DNA from: Paenibacillus donghaensis
GTDB lineage: Bacteria; Bacillota; Bacilli; Paenibacillales; Paenibacillaceae
Assembly (NCBI RefSeq): GCF_002192415.1
Contig: NZ_CP021780.1
Span: 3,720,001 to 3,784,000, forward strand
Length of the DNA stretch: 64,000 nucleotides
Reading direction: 5' to 3'
Shown: positions 8,731 to 17,517 of the stretch, piece after piece
Position numbering within the stretch: position 1 is the stretch's first letter
How the letters are laid out: each line of letters opens with the position of its first letter
Made by a program: the position numbers and the translations under genes
Notes under the pieces: generated by a model
Told to the model about the DNA's origin: nothing
Databases searched by the model: none
The model's input: only the letters and a program-made list of their open reading frames with translations

Positions 8731-8967
8731 CTAAATTAAAGCAATGGCCAACAGGGTGAACAAGCTTAAGGTCAGAATCTGATTGGCATAAGGATTGCCG
8801 TAAGGATAATACCCCGACGTATTCACTGTACCTCTCTGCTCTGTTCTCAGATAGACGTTGTTGCGGTCCACATCCATGACTACACCTTCATATTGCTGTC
8901 CATGGATGGTCAGTATCCGTACCTTTTTGTTCTTGCAGCTCAAGCAATTGTAATAAGCTTCCACCAT
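8731..8967 (-). CDS. Small protein with hydrophobic C-terminus
   Basis: A 78-residue protein. The N-terminal half includes CLSCKNKKVRILTIHGQQYEG, a turn-rich beta pattern recalling small Sm-like or spore-associated proteins of bacilli. A Tyr/Gly/Pro stretch leads to a hydrophobic end (ILTLSLFTLLAIALI). GAAGGAGGAGG lies upstream of the ATG. It converges on the lipoprotein terminator. Function not recognised. Confidence 0.65.
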   Translation of the reverse strand: MVEAYYNCLSCKNKKVRILTIHGQQYEGVVMDVDRNNVYLRTEQRGTVNTSGYYPYGNPYANQILTLSLFTLLAIALI

Positions 8968-9179
8968 AACCCTCCTCCTCCTTCGTAATGCTGTATTTTA
9001 TGAGGAGTGGGATATGCCGGTAACGGCTAAGTGACACCCGCCTGTGATATGAAAGGATTAAATACTTTTTTTGCAGGATGCATGATTCCTTCGCAACACG
9101 GTTATATATAATTGTATAGATTTTTGTTCATAAAAATGTCATAATTTATAGTGTAAAGCTAAACAGGGAGGCTGAGATT

Positions 9180-9356
9180 ATGAGTGCAACGGGTAAAAGA
9201 TTTATTAATAAAGGCATTTTGCGCATAACTTTGTTTATTATTTTATCTTCGCTGACTTATACGGTGCGTAATTACCCTTGGGCTGTCACCATTCTCACTG
9301 TCACCGCGCTCTATGCGCTGGTTACCGGCGCCATTAAGCTGACCCGCAAACATTGA
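9180..9356 (+). CDS. 58-residue membrane protein
   Basis: A short frame starting MSATGKRFINKGILR and ending IKLTRKH. It has two hydrophobic segments (ITLFIILSSLTYTV and WAVTILTVTALYALVTGAI) separated by NYP. GGGAGG lies 8 nt before the ATG. A promoter candidate TTGTTC-17-TATAGT covers 9124-9152. The clear ribosome site, promoter and membrane pattern support a real gene. Function unknown. Confidence 0.6.
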   Translation: MSATGKRFINKGILRITLFIILSSLTYTVRNYPWAVTILTVTALYALVTGAIKLTRKH

Positions 9357-9460
9357 ATGCAGCCGTGTCTAACGAAATAAATTGCTTATCCAACCGCTCC
9401 CCGGTACCGGATTCCACCTGGGGGCGTTTTGCTGTAGGTTCACTTAGGCAGAGTAACTTA

Positions 9461-10309
9461 TTACTTATGAAGATATGCTGATAGCAGACCGGTCAACACA
9501 TCCTTATAATGTTTTCTGTCATAAGCAGAGTTGTCCACCTTAATCTTGGCCAGGTCCAAGCTCTCGTAGATCCTTTGCTCCAGTTCCAGACGATGCTTCA
9601 GTACCTGCAAAGTCCCCTCCAAACCGCTGTACCCGCGATTTTTTCCGAAACCTTGAGTCGTGTAATACTCCATGAACCCCTCAGACCATTCTTTCGGCCT
9701 TTCTTGAACAACTTTACGGAACGCTTGCTCCAGATGCTGCTGCTGGACATAAATTAATAACGGATTCAGCTCCTCTACCTGCATTGCCAATTCTGCAACA
9801 TAACTTGCTACCTCTTGCTCGGGGGCATCGTATTTAATCATCCCCACAGTCACCGGGTTCTGAATAAACGCACATTCAAAAATATAAGTCACGTTTTCAC
9901 GAGATGCCTGCTGCGCAAACTGGCGCCATTTCGCTATAATCCATTGTCTGTTGTCTGCCAGCGGCAGCTCATACATATCCTTGCGGGAGGCTATGTCAAG
10001 CAATTCCCAGGGGAGCTCGGTATTCTGTTCATTGCTCATTTTGCGGTACTCGAGCAAATAATGGCCTTCATATGTCCTAGTAAAATTACTGATTAACTCG
10101 TTGTATTTAGCATAGCTGTGCAGAAATTGCTCGTATTCAGCTTCTTCGAAGCAAGCCACGCCATCGTAATCCGCAGGATGCTCCAGATTTCCTTCCACAA
10201 ACAGATGGGCCTCCACTTTGTGTTCCACCAGAATCTCGTAGACCAGTTGAGCTGTCGTCGATTTGCCGAATCCGGGCAGTCCTTCCACAAGTATGACTTT
10301 AGGTCTCAT
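9461..10309 (-). CDS. P-loop NTPase, kinase-like
   Basis: A 282-residue protein with Walker A GLPGFGKST at residues 10-18 of MRPKVILVEGLPGFGKST. The fold of the remainder (LVEG..., an inserted helical domain, ECAFIQNP) resembles small-molecule kinases of the thymidylate/adenylate kinase superfamily; the substrate is unknown. ATG 10309 is chosen because GGAGGG lies 9 nt upstream; in-frame ATGs at 10336 and 10318 are badly spaced. A terminator separates it from the tRNA gene upstream. Confidence 0.75.
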   Translation of the reverse strand: MRPKVILVEGLPGFGKSTTAQLVYEILVEHKVEAHLFVEGNLEHPADYDGVACFEEAEYEQFLHSYAKYNELISNFTRTYEGHYLLEYRKMSNEQNTELPWELLDIASRKDMYELPLADNRQWIIAKWRQFAQQASRENVTYIFECAFIQNPVTVGMIKYDAPEQEVASYVAELAMQVEELNPLLIYVQQQHLEQAFRKVVQERPKEWSEGFMEYYTTQGFGKNRGYSGLEGTLQVLKHRLELEQRIYESLDLAKIKVDNSAYDRKHYKDVLTGLLSAYLHK

Positions 10310-10340
10310 TCTGTACATCCCTCCATGCTTGATCATTAGA

Positions 10341-10381
10341 AAAAAAGTAGACCGCCCCTGAAGGTAAATGGTCTACTTTTT
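10341..10381 (-). terminator. Terminator after tRNA-Pro (bidirectional)
   Basis: AAAAGTAGACC (10343-10353) and GGTCTACTTTT (10370-10380) form a perfect 11-bp stem with A and T runs on both sides. It sits between the tRNA and the P-loop gene, so it should end the leftward tRNA transcript. Confidence 0.8.
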
Positions 10382-10448
10382 GTCCATTATTTTTCTGTCG
10401 CAGCCTACCGCCCTTAAAAGCGGCTCAAACCTTGATACGTAAAGAAAA

Positions 10449-10522
10449 TCGGAGTAACAGGATTTGAACCTGCGACCTCACCCACCCCAAGGGTGCGCGC
10501 TACCAGGCTGCGCTATACCCCG
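10449..10522 (-). tRNA. tRNA-Pro (anticodon TGG)
   Basis: The minus strand folds into a 74-nt cloverleaf: acceptor CGGGGTA/TACTCCG, anticodon stem CACCC/GGGTG with loop TTGGGGT (anticodon TGG), T arm GCAGG-TTCAAAT-CCTGT, discriminator A. C1-G72 with A73 are the usual identity elements of bacterial tRNA-Pro. The CCA end is not encoded. Confidence 0.96.
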
Positions 10523-10755
10523 ACAGATATGTATGCTGCTCCCATAAGGAAATCAGCTGGGTAACACTCTATATTTATATATACCGCAGAATCGTCTCCG
10601 GTTCAAGTAGAAAATAAGGCAATTTGTAAACGTAATCATTTAAGATGTTTTATCTCATTTTATTTCTATGAATTTTTTACCCGAACTAATGGCTGATTGT
10701 TAGCCTTGGTGGCGCGGGATACGGATCAAGTTTTTAATTTGCGCCTCGGGTAGAG

Positions 10756-10784
10756 AAGACCGTCTTCGGACGGTCTTTTTCATG
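10756..10784 (+). terminator. Orphan intrinsic terminator
   Basis: AAGACCGTC-TTCG-GACGGTCTT is a 9-bp stem with a UUCG tetraloop, followed by T. No rightward gene precedes it in the window. Confidence 0.8.
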
Positions 10785-10907
10785 TTCTTAATTATGGCTG
10801 AGAAAATTAGTCCTAGACTACCGCTGGTTTATTGTTAGCGTAATTCTTCAATCAAATATTCTTCGCCTCTCCACCATTACTTTTCTTTCCCTAGAATCGT
10901 TGCTACA

Positions 10908-10938
10908 GCCTTATCCGCGTTCCATTCGCGGATAAGGC
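10908..10938. repeat. 12-bp perfect inverted repeat
   Basis: GCCTTATCCGCG and CGCGGATAAGGC flank a 7-nt loop. There is no long T-run on either side, so it is not an obvious terminator. Confidence 0.8.
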
Positions 10939-10993
10939 TTGTTCGTTACCGGAACTCCGTATTTGATTTCGCAGCCCCAATCGTTAGACACAC

Positions 10994-11986
10994 TTAATTC
11001 ATTTCATTATATCGTTCGACTGCCTTGCTTAGCTGATAATTGAAATTCTCAGGTGTACCATCCGTAGTGTTCAGGAACTGGACGTTCAGGTCAGAATCAG
11101 ATACAGGTTCCTTCTTATTGATGCGTTCAATGATTTTCGAAGCGGCCGCTTTTGCCTCAGTGGCTGAATCAACATAGCTCTCGATACTGAAGCTGTTAAT
11201 CCCTTCTTTTTGAATTCGTTTCTTGTCTTTTGAGATGGTCATGAGCGCACTCAGATCTGCGGTCATGATGTCGTATTTGGCTTTAAACTTCGTCATATCA
11301 AGCTGCAGCACATTGTCGGCGGTGATTCCCTGCTCATCCATTTCAATGGCCGTAGCCTCGGCATCTATCATGAACTTCAAGGCATTATACCTGATCTGCT
11401 GGTCTGAATCCTTGAGTTTTTGCAGTTCAGCCAGACGCTGCTCGTTACCCAATTTTTGCAAAGCCGTGAAGTATTGTTTGGCAACAGTCTCATAAGCGAG
11501 ATTGGCACTTACCAGCTTGGTATGCAGCTGTTTTCCTTTTGCGAAATCATCATCCACGTAGCCTCTTGTATCATAGTAGGCTTTCATATCGTCCAGGACG
11601 GACAACAGATCTTTGATGACCGGTGTCAGCTTGATCACTACGGGGTCTGCGTTCGCAAAAGCAGGTTGGCTTGCGGTATAGCCGTTCGCTTTATCAACAA
11701 CTTCCCGCTCAGTTTCAGCAACGCCGAGCATGATGAAGCTGAAGTTCTTCTCGATTACAGGCTGTGTATCAACTCCGAACTTCTCGAAATAATGAACCAG
11801 AACCTCATTGATTCTGCCTGTCATCAAGTTATTCAGCATCACATACGCATTGTATTTATCGATTTCTTTGCTCTCGCCGGACGTAACGCCTGCAGGCGCT
11901 TGATCCACGGTGGATGTAATAGCAGAACAAGCGGATAACATTGCACCTAACATGATAATGGCAATAACGAATGATAGCTTTCTCAA
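10994..11986 (-). CDS. Lipoprotein, DUF3829-like (YiiG type)
   Basis: A 330-residue lipoprotein with lipobox LSAC (C20). The mature protein is all-helical: EIDKYNAYVMLNNLMTG, VYDLLSV-type helices, and LAYETVAKQYFTALQKLG, similar to the DUF3829/YiiG group of predicted substrate-binding or envelope lipoproteins. It starts with TTG, with GGAGGAATC about 10 nt upstream. It lies 360 nt from the two-component operon and could be its target, but no shared site was found. The family call is tentative. Confidence 0.7.
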   Translation of the reverse strand: MRKLSFVIAIIMLGAMLSACSAITSTVDQAPAGVTSGESKEIDKYNAYVMLNNLMTGRINEVLVHYFEKFGVDTQPVIEKNFSFIMLGVAETEREVVDKANGYTASQPAFANADPVVIKLTPVIKDLLSVLDDMKAYYDTRGYVDDDFAKGKQLHTKLVSANLAYETVAKQYFTALQKLGNEQRLAELQKLKDSDQQIRYNALKFMIDAEATAIEMDEQGITADNVLQLDMTKFKAKYDIMTADLSALMTISKDKKRIQKEGINSFSIESYVDSATEAKAAASKIIERINKKEPVSDSDLNVQFLNTTDGTPENFNYQLSKAVERYNEMN

Positions 11987-12350
11987 AATAGTGATTCCTC
12001 CGACTGAGTAATTTAACGTGCTTTTCTTTTGTAAGATGTCTGAATAGGAGAGAGAACAACTGGTCTCTTCTGGTCGATTAAATTCCCTCTTCGCCGCATA
12101 TCAATGTTGATTGTGAAACACATCTATTCAATTTTAGAATTATTTGGTGAATAGGTCTTGAGTCTTGAGTAGCAAAATTCTTAACATGAGTATGATAAGG
12201 CGACAAAACCCATAAAATCAAAAAAAGCCGCATAATATGCAACTTTCAATAGGACGAAATCTGACAAGTGGTTCAATTTGTTACAAGATATAGCTGAACA
12301 AATCGCGCGGTAACTTCGTTCCCCGGATTGCATGCGGTGTATCACTGTTC
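11987..12350. other. 364-nt intergenic region with candidate terminator
   Basis: No gene is seen. About 110 nt after the response-regulator stop, GCATATTATGC followed by GGCTTTTTTT on the minus strand (about 12218-12245) could be a weak terminator of the two-component operon. A duplicated GTCTTGA lies near 12155. The promoter for the lipoprotein is not clear. Confidence 0.4.
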
Positions 12351-13007
12351 TCATGTTAATAAATATCTTTTTAATAACAAGACTGCTTTAGCCCGGTCAT
12401 TGGTACCGATCTTGGTATAAATGTCACTTAAATAGTTCTTTACCGTTCCCTGAGTCAAAAATAATTTTTCGGCAATTTCCTTTGAGTTGTATCCCTCTAT
12501 AAGCAGCCTTGCAAGGTCAAGTTCTCTTTGCGTTAGCTCAAGTTCCTTACCTGCTTTTTCAAACCCGCTGTTCTTATTGTGGATATTGAGAGCAAGCTTT
12601 TTTGCCACTTTACCAGTAAGCAGCAAATTTCCGGAAAGCGCTTCATCGATGGATTGAACAAGCTTCTCTCCATCGATGTCTTTAAGCAAATAACCGGAAG
12701 CTCCGTTGCATAAAGCCTCTATGATATACTCATCATCGTCGAAGGTCGTTAAGATGAGTATGATCACATGTGGGTGGAGCTCCTTAATGGCTTCGGTTGC
12801 CTTTACGCCTCCCATACCCGGCATGCGGATGTCCATCAGGATGACATCCGGAACAACCGAGTGAAGCCGTTCAAGCGCTTCTTCGCCGGTTTGAGCCGTC
12901 CCAACGATCTCTATCTCCGATCTTATCGAAAGCAAAGTTTCCAGACCTTCAAGCATAATTTTATGATCATCCACAAGCATGACGCTGATTTTGCGATCGC
13001 TATCCAT
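12351..13007 (-). CDS. NarL/LuxR-family response regulator
   Basis: A 218-residue two-domain regulator. The receiver domain has the acidic pair D13/D14, phospho-acceptor D59 (VILMDIRMPGMGG), T87 region ILTTFDDD and K in YLLKDID. The C-terminal LuxR-type HTH (about 150-212) reads LTQRELDLARLLIEGYNSKEIA...GTVKNYLSDIYTKIG. Its ATG overlaps the kinase stop (TAATG), so the pair is translationally coupled. It is expected to be phosphorylated by the adjacent kinase. Targets unknown. Confidence 0.93.
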   Translation of the reverse strand: MDSDRKISVMLVDDHKIMLEGLETLLSIRSEIEIVGTAQTGEEALERLHSVVPDVILMDIRMPGMGGVKATEAIKELHPHVIILILTTFDDDEYIIEALCNGASGYLLKDIDGEKLVQSIDEALSGNLLLTGKVAKKLALNIHNKNSGFEKAGKELELTQRELDLARLLIEGYNSKEIAEKLFLTQGTVKNYLSDIYTKIGTNDRAKAVLLLKRYLLT

Positions 13008-14167
13008 TAACCGTCCCCCCTTGCAACAGGCATCCGGACATGGAGTGCAAATCCCTTCATAGGCTCACTTTGCACACTCAATTGACCTCCGATGGCCTCA
13101 ATTCTTTCTTCCATCGATTTCAGACCAAACCCATATATGAATGAATCGCTGCCGATTCCATTGTCCTTTACCATAATATGAATCGTATCTTGCTGCTCAA
13201 GGACAGAGATCTCAATTGCACTTGCTTTGCCATGTTTTAGCGCATTGGTAATCGATTCCTTTATGAAGTTGATCATGACATACTTCTGAAGAGAGATTAG
13301 ATGGGTGACTTCCTCATAATGCAAAATAAATTGAACGCCCGTCTGCTTCTCAGTATCGGTCATGATCTTCTGTATTCCTTCCTTAAGCCCCAAGTCGCCA
13401 ATAGTCCCTTCCTTTGCTTTTAATGTTTTGACAACCTGACGGATATTGCCGAGTCCTTGCTTCAGCTGCTCGCGTGCGATGAGGATCTTCCGAAGAGATT
13501 CCTCCGGTTTTCTATCGAAGAGCAGTTGGGCTCCCTCAAGGGCGACGATCGCTGTAGTTAACGTGTGTCCCACCGTATCATGAACTTCTTCCGCAATCCG
13601 CGTTCTCTCTTTTAATGCCGCCATCTCTTCTCTCGTTCTAGCTTCCTGGATCAAAGATTCGTTTAATCGAAGGTTCATATCCCTTTGATTGAGCAGCAGC
13701 TTGGTGCTCCAAATTGGTATTACCAAAAACGAATAGCTCAAAATATGGAACATATTCCGCCATAAATCTTCTCCGCCTGGTGACCACAAAAAAATGTAGG
13801 CTAAATATCCACCATAGGCAAACGGAAAAGCATACCACGACTTGTAGTGCAAGAGAAGATCCGCAATAAAGAGAACAAATACGATACTCTCGATTTCTGT
13901 TCCGCTTCCCAGGAATAGAAGAAAGAGGAGAACGATTTCGACAATCGGGGATACGGCTACAATGGGATGATACTCGGGATGATTTAACACTCGTTTCGAG
14001 TGTCTTAAGAAATAGAGCCCGATCAGGAACGTAACAACCATAAAGCCTTTATATTGAGATAAAACAAAGTAAAGCAATAGCAGGACCACGTAAGAGCATG
14101 CCAGTCCATAGAAAAATAATCTCGATACTTTCGTATTGCTTAGTGTATGAACTGTTGAAATATTCAT
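13007..14167 (-). CDS. Sensor histidine kinase, HisKA_3 (NarX/DesK) type
   Basis: A 386-residue membrane kinase. Residues 1-155 hold about five membrane helices with almost no extracytoplasmic domain, an intramembrane-sensing layout. The dimerisation helix carries H196 in IAEEVHDTVGHTLT. The ATPase domain has the N-box FIKESITNALKHGKAS, then VKDNGIGSD and GFGLKSMEERIEAIGG. ATG 14167 is preferred (GGATG spaced 9 nt); ATG 14179 abuts the ribosome site. It lies between the CPBP protease and the response regulator. Confidence 0.93.
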   Translation of the reverse strand: MNISTVHTLSNTKVSRLFFYGLACSYVVLLLLYFVLSQYKGFMVVTFLIGLYFLRHSKRVLNHPEYHPIVAVSPIVEIVLLFLLFLGSGTEIESIVFVLFIADLLLHYKSWYAFPFAYGGYLAYIFLWSPGGEDLWRNMFHILSYSFLVIPIWSTKLLLNQRDMNLRLNESLIQEARTREEMAALKERTRIAEEVHDTVGHTLTTAIVALEGAQLLFDRKPEESLRKILIAREQLKQGLGNIRQVVKTLKAKEGTIGDLGLKEGIQKIMTDTEKQTGVQFILHYEEVTHLISLQKYVMINFIKESITNALKHGKASAIEISVLEQQDTIHIMVKDNGIGSDSFIYGFGLKSMEERIEAIGGQLSVQSEPMKGFALHVRMPVARGDG

Positions 14168-14198
14168 GAAACCACACATCCTTTAGAAATCGCTCACT

Positions 14199-14978
14199 TC
14201 ACAGCACGATTCCTAGAATGGCTGCAATAACGCCTAGAAGCACTGGTATGGCTTCCACCCCATGAATGATGACGGATGGCCAAAAGCTGCGATATCTGAC
14301 ATTTAAAAAGCCGAAAAAAATCGATCCGATGAGAATCATAGGAATATCCGTTATTTTATGCAGGTGGTAAAAAGCGAACAAAACGCCGTTCATGGCCCAA
14401 TCCCATCTTCCAAAGGCTCCCTTCATCTGCGGCAGCAGAACGCCACGGAAGAACAACTCTTCTCCCAGTAAATAATTAAACAAACAACTAACAAGCGCAA
14501 TACCGAGCAGATACCAGGCACCGACAAATTCAGGAGCCATCAGATTTTGTATCTTTGTATACTCCGGAGGAGCCATAAACGGGAAAAGCCGGTTGAGCGC
14601 TTCTCCTACAAACTGGAACAAACCTGAGTTTTGAAAGAAAAAAGCGTATAGAATGATCGGAATCGTGAATGAATAAGCGACTTTGTAGACTTTAAACCTT
14701 TTCGGATGAACCGGATGATTCAGCCACAGTCTTTTTTTCAGCTTCCCCCAGCTTAAATTACCCAGTTCTCTTTTCAAGAGAATGACAGATAGTACAAACT
14801 GCCAGATCATACCGACAATCATGAGCATCCAAAAGAGAATAAGCGGATGAAAACTGACGATTGGCACCAGAAACGGCATCAGTCCGAATCGAATAAAGAA
14901 CATCGGCAACGTGACTAAAGCCCATAAACCCAATATTTTGCCAACACTATACTGCTTGATTACTGTTTCGTTATTCAA
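14199..14978 (-). CDS. CPBP family intramembrane metalloprotease
   Basis: A 259-residue protein with about seven membrane helices and the CPBP (Abi/Rce1-like) motifs: GEELFFRG with E173/E174, FAFYHLHK with H205, and a late HGVEA. In bacteria these proteases act in bacteriocin maturation, immunity or regulation. The start is probably TTG at 14978, with AAGGAG spaced 8 nt; a GTG at 14987 abuts the site. First gene of an operon with a histidine kinase (31-nt gap) and response regulator, which suggests regulated intramembrane processing or self-protection. Confidence 0.85.
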   Translation of the reverse strand: MNNETVIKQYSVGKILGLWALVTLPMFFIRFGLMPFLVPIVSFHPLILFWMLMIVGMIWQFVLSVILLKRELGNLSWGKLKKRLWLNHPVHPKRFKVYKVAYSFTIPIILYAFFFQNSGLFQFVGEALNRLFPFMAPPEYTKIQNLMAPEFVGAWYLLGIALVSCLFNYLLGEELFFRGVLLPQMKGAFGRWDWAMNGVLFAFYHLHKITDIPMILIGSIFFGFLNVRYRSFWPSVIIHGVEAIPVLLGVIAAILGIVL

Positions 14979-15462
14979 CCTTCCCACTCCTTCTTGACAA
15001 ATATATTTCCCGTAGTAAATATATTAAAAAAGACCGTCATGTGATAAGTGACGATCGTCATAAACCTGGATAACATCTGAAAATGTTAGTGAAACAAAAA
15101 GCATCGTGCCGAAGGAAAGAGGGTCTTAATGATGTGCTTATTGTGCGATTTTCTTCTCAATCGTTTCAAATCCCTTTGTGTCATAACTACCACATATACA
15201 CAGTGGTTAGATTGAAGTTGACCATTTCAGCCAACAAGATTGTTCAATACGCTAAACGATTTGTCGGCATGCAGTTTAAACTTTTCTATTGGCTAGAAAA
15301 GTAATCAATGAACAACAAGTGATGAAAGAATAATTACCACTTGTCATTTAGGTCCACTATATTTAGGTTCCACCTTAGTCAGTTATGGAAAAATGAAATG
15401 GTACCCGCTACGCAAACCTGCCCGTTAGCTCAATGACGCATCGTGCGTCTAATACAGCTGAA

Positions 15463-15512
15463 ATCAACAAAGAGGATAGCCGCGGACTTCCGCGGCTATC
15501 CTCTTTGTTGAT
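15463..15512. repeat. Perfect 24-bp inverted repeat with 2-nt centre
   Basis: The 24-nt arm at 15463-15486 (starting ATCAACAAAGAGG, ending GCCGCGGA) is the exact reverse complement of 15489-15512. The structure is far longer than a normal terminator stem, and no T-run follows. Confidence 0.95.
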
Positions 15513-15562
15513 CAAGATCGCTCAGACTTATATGGGTTACCTTTTATTTATAAGATTCAGGT

Positions 15563-15718
15563 CTACGATTTACGATTCGTGTAGAAATCGATAATATCGC
15601 TGACCGTGCGGAGCGGCTCCGCTTCTGTATGGACAACATCCACGTTTGGCTTATATTCTTCCTGCGTCTTCGTGTTCACCTTAAGTTCATTCCTTTCGAT
15701 AGTTACGCTTGCTGCATC
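15563..15718 (-). pseudogene. C-terminal coding remnant, family unknown
   Basis: A leftward frame of 51 codons runs from just after a TAA (15719-15721) to a TAG at 15563-15565. It reads ...VTIERNELKVNTKTQEEY, KPNVDVVHTEAEPLRTV, SDIIDFYTNRKS. The even composition and amphipathic ending look like the last part of a real protein, but no start with a ribosome site is present. The family is not recognised. Confidence 0.35.
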
Positions 15719-15827
15719 TTATGCTGCGCTGTTTAATAGTGCGGCACCTCTTCTTATTACCCTTTTCCCAGAACTTCAACGCACCTAAATGCCTATTTTA
15801 CAGAAATTTGTTTTAGGTATTTCCGCA

Positions 15828-15865
15828 CAAAAAAACCTCCTCAACGTAAGGTACGTCAAGAAGGT
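15828..15865 (-). terminator. Intrinsic terminator of the ffh-trmD operon
   Basis: On the minus strand ACCTTCTTGACGT pairs with ACGTTGAGGAGGT (three G-U or mismatched positions), followed by seven T. It lies 15 nt after the trmD stop. It shows that transcription does not continue into rplS. Confidence 0.88.
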
Positions 15866-15880
15866 CCCGGATATGACTAT

Positions 15881-16651
15881 TTAAGTTAAATTTTGTTCAG
15901 GTTGTGTCTCGCGCTTCAGACGTTCCAGCACTTTTCTATCTTTGGGGGTTAGCTCTGCCGTATCGAGCAGATCCGGCCTGCGCTGCAGCGTACGCTGCAG
16001 CGCCTGTTCTCTGCGCCACACCTCAATGTTGGCATGATGTCCGCTCACCAGGATATCGGGCACCTTCCAGCCACGGAACTCCGCAGGGCGGGTATAATGC
16101 GGATACTCCAGCAGTCCCGTACTGAAGGAATCTGAAACAGCGGACGTCTCGTTGCCCAGCGCGCCGGGCTGCAATCGGACGATTGAATCAATCACCGTAA
16201 GCGCCGGCAGCTCACCGCCAGTCAACACGTAATCACCAATCGACAGCTCGTCCGTGACCAGGTGTTCCCTGATCCGCTCGTCGTAGCCTTCATAATGGCC
16301 ACAGATAAAGATCAGATGCTCTTCCCGGGCCAGCTCCTCGGCTATCGACTGCGTATATGTCTGCCCTTGCGGACACATCAGTATAATCCTGGGCTTCACC
16401 TCAGGGCTGCCGGAGGCTCCTGCAAGCACATGCTCCACTGCAGCGAAGATCGGATCAGGCTTCAGCACCATCCCCCCTCCCCCGCCGTAAGGCGTGTCAT
16501 CCACGCTGTTATGTTTGTTCCCCGAGAAGTCGCGGAAATTAACGGTATTCAGTGAGACGATATTCTTCTCACGGGCTTTGCCGAGAATACTGGTGCTGAA
16601 CACCCCTTCACACATTTCCGGAAAAAGGGTCAGCACATCAATCCGGATCAT
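15881..16651 (-). CDS. trmD: tRNA (guanine-N1-)-methyltransferase
   Basis: A 256-residue SPOUT-class methyltransferase that makes m1G37 in tRNAs with G36, preventing +1 frameshifts. Diagnostic stretches are [45 protein letters not shown] and [15 protein letters not shown] (the trefoil-knot SAM site), then the C-terminal [19 protein letters not shown]. The ATG overlaps the rimM stop by 4 nt. Full length. Confidence 0.98.
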   Translation of the reverse strand: MIRIDVLTLFPEMCEGVFSTSILGKAREKNIVSLNTVNFRDFSGNKHNSVDDTPYGGGGGMVLKPDPIFAAVEHVLAGASGSPEVKPRIILMCPQGQTYTQSIAEELAREEHLIFICGHYEGYDERIREHLVTDELSIGDYVLTGGELPALTVIDSIVRLQPGALGNETSAVSDSFSTGLLEYPHYTRPAEFRGWKVPDILVSGHHANIEVWRREQALQRTLQRRPDLLDTAELTPKDRKVLERLKRETQPEQNLT

Positions 16652-17172
16652 GGAAGCAGCCCTTCCATAATATGAACGGTAATCCGCTTCGCGGGAATAT
16701 CCACATCCAGCACTACGTCATTGATCACCGGGATCAGAATATCCTGGCCTTTGGAAGGCTTTACCACCCACACATCGTTTGCACCCGGCTGCAGAATTTC
16801 AGTGATCGTTCCGAGCGGCTCGCTTCCCGCTTCATCGGTGTAGACCTCACAGCCCACAATCTCATGGAAATAATATTCATTCTCCGGCAGCTCGACCAGA
16901 TCATCTCCAGGTACTTTCAGCATGCTGCCTTTGTATTTCTCCACTTCGTTAATGTTGGTATAGCCGTTCAGCTTGACGATAAAGGTGCCTTTATGCTCAC
17001 GCGACGATTCCACGGTAACCTCAAATCTCGGGCTGCCGTCTGCCGGGATTACGATCAACTTTTTGCCTGCAGCAAACCGGACGTCCGGGAAATCGGTATG
17101 GGACAATACCTTAATCTCACCACGTATGCCATGCGTATTCACCAAGCGGCCTACGGTTAATTCTTCTGCCAT
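16648..17172 (-). CDS. rimM: Ribosome maturation factor RimM
   Basis: A 174-residue two-domain protein that binds S19 and helps 30S assembly. The RimM N-domain begins [22 protein letters not shown]; the PRC-barrel begins near [16 protein letters not shown] and contains PGANDVWVV and [13 protein letters not shown] 17172 has AAAGGAGC upstream at good spacing; longer frames do not. Translationally coupled to trmD. Confidence 0.97.
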   Translation of the reverse strand: MAEELTVGRLVNTHGIRGEIKVLSHTDFPDVRFAAGKKLIVIPADGSPRFEVTVESSREHKGTFIVKLNGYTNINEVEKYKGSMLKVPGDDLVELPENEYYFHEIVGCEVYTDEAGSEPLGTITEILQPGANDVWVVKPSKGQDILIPVINDVVLDVDIPAKRITVHIMEGLLP

Positions 17173-17264
17173 CTGCTTCGCTCCTTTGGGATGGGTTTCT
17201 TTTCTTATATTTGAACAAAAAAGAGCCAGGATATACATCCCTAGCCCCTCCTTGTGCGTTTCAT

Positions 17265-17495
17265 TTAAGATAAAATATCTACTGTCACGCGTTTATCGCT
17301 CTTGACTGCTGCCGATGTGACCACTGTACGCAACGCTTTGGCAATTCGTCCCTGTTTGCCTATAACCTTCCCTACATCATCAGGATGTACGGACAGTTCA
17401 TAGACTACCAGGTGTTCCTTCTCCACGATTCGCACAGCCACATCCTCTGGATGATCCACTAAAGCCTTAGCAATAACTCCAACTAATTCTTCCAT
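17265..17495 (-). CDS. khpA: KH-domain RNA-binding protein KhpA (YlqC)
   Basis: A 76-residue single KH domain. The GxxG loop is in DDVGKVIGKQGRIAKALRTVV, residues about 40-60. KhpA works with KhpB as a small RNA-binding pair in Firmicutes. ATG 17495 has GAGGG 7 nt upstream. It sits between rpsP and rimM; the ylqD gene found here in Bacillus is absent. Confidence 0.95.
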   Translation of the reverse strand: MEELVGVIAKALVDHPEDVAVRIVEKEHLVVYELSVHPDDVGKVIGKQGRIAKALRTVVTSAAVKSDKRVTVDILS

Positions 17496-17517
17496 AGAGG
17501 ACCCTCGCATTCAGTCA

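Larger units (their letters stand above)
10523..10993. other. 471-nt region with terminator and inverted repeat, no gene seen
   Basis: No convincing frame with a ribosome site. A strong rightward hairpin with a TTCG tetraloop lies at 10756-10780 and a 12-bp inverted repeat at 10908-10938. The orphan terminator has no gene in front of it on its strand, suggesting that the gene it served has been lost. Confidence 0.5.
14979..15880. other. 902-nt gene-poor, decayed region
   Basis: Near the CPBP gene, AAATATATT occurs twice (14999-15007 and 15017-15025), and a hairpin with T-run (about 15026-15062, minus strand) could attenuate the operon. A rightward frame at 15083-15304 (73 codons) has no family resemblance or good ribosome site and was not annotated. 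The middle (15360-15460) shows nothing. Then come a 24-bp inverted repeat (15463-15512), a coding remnant (15563-15718) and the trmD terminator. Confidence 0.5.

Noticed and set aside
15083..15304. 73-codon rightward frame in the decayed region
   Set aside because: No recognisable domain and no good ribosome site; composition not clearly coding.
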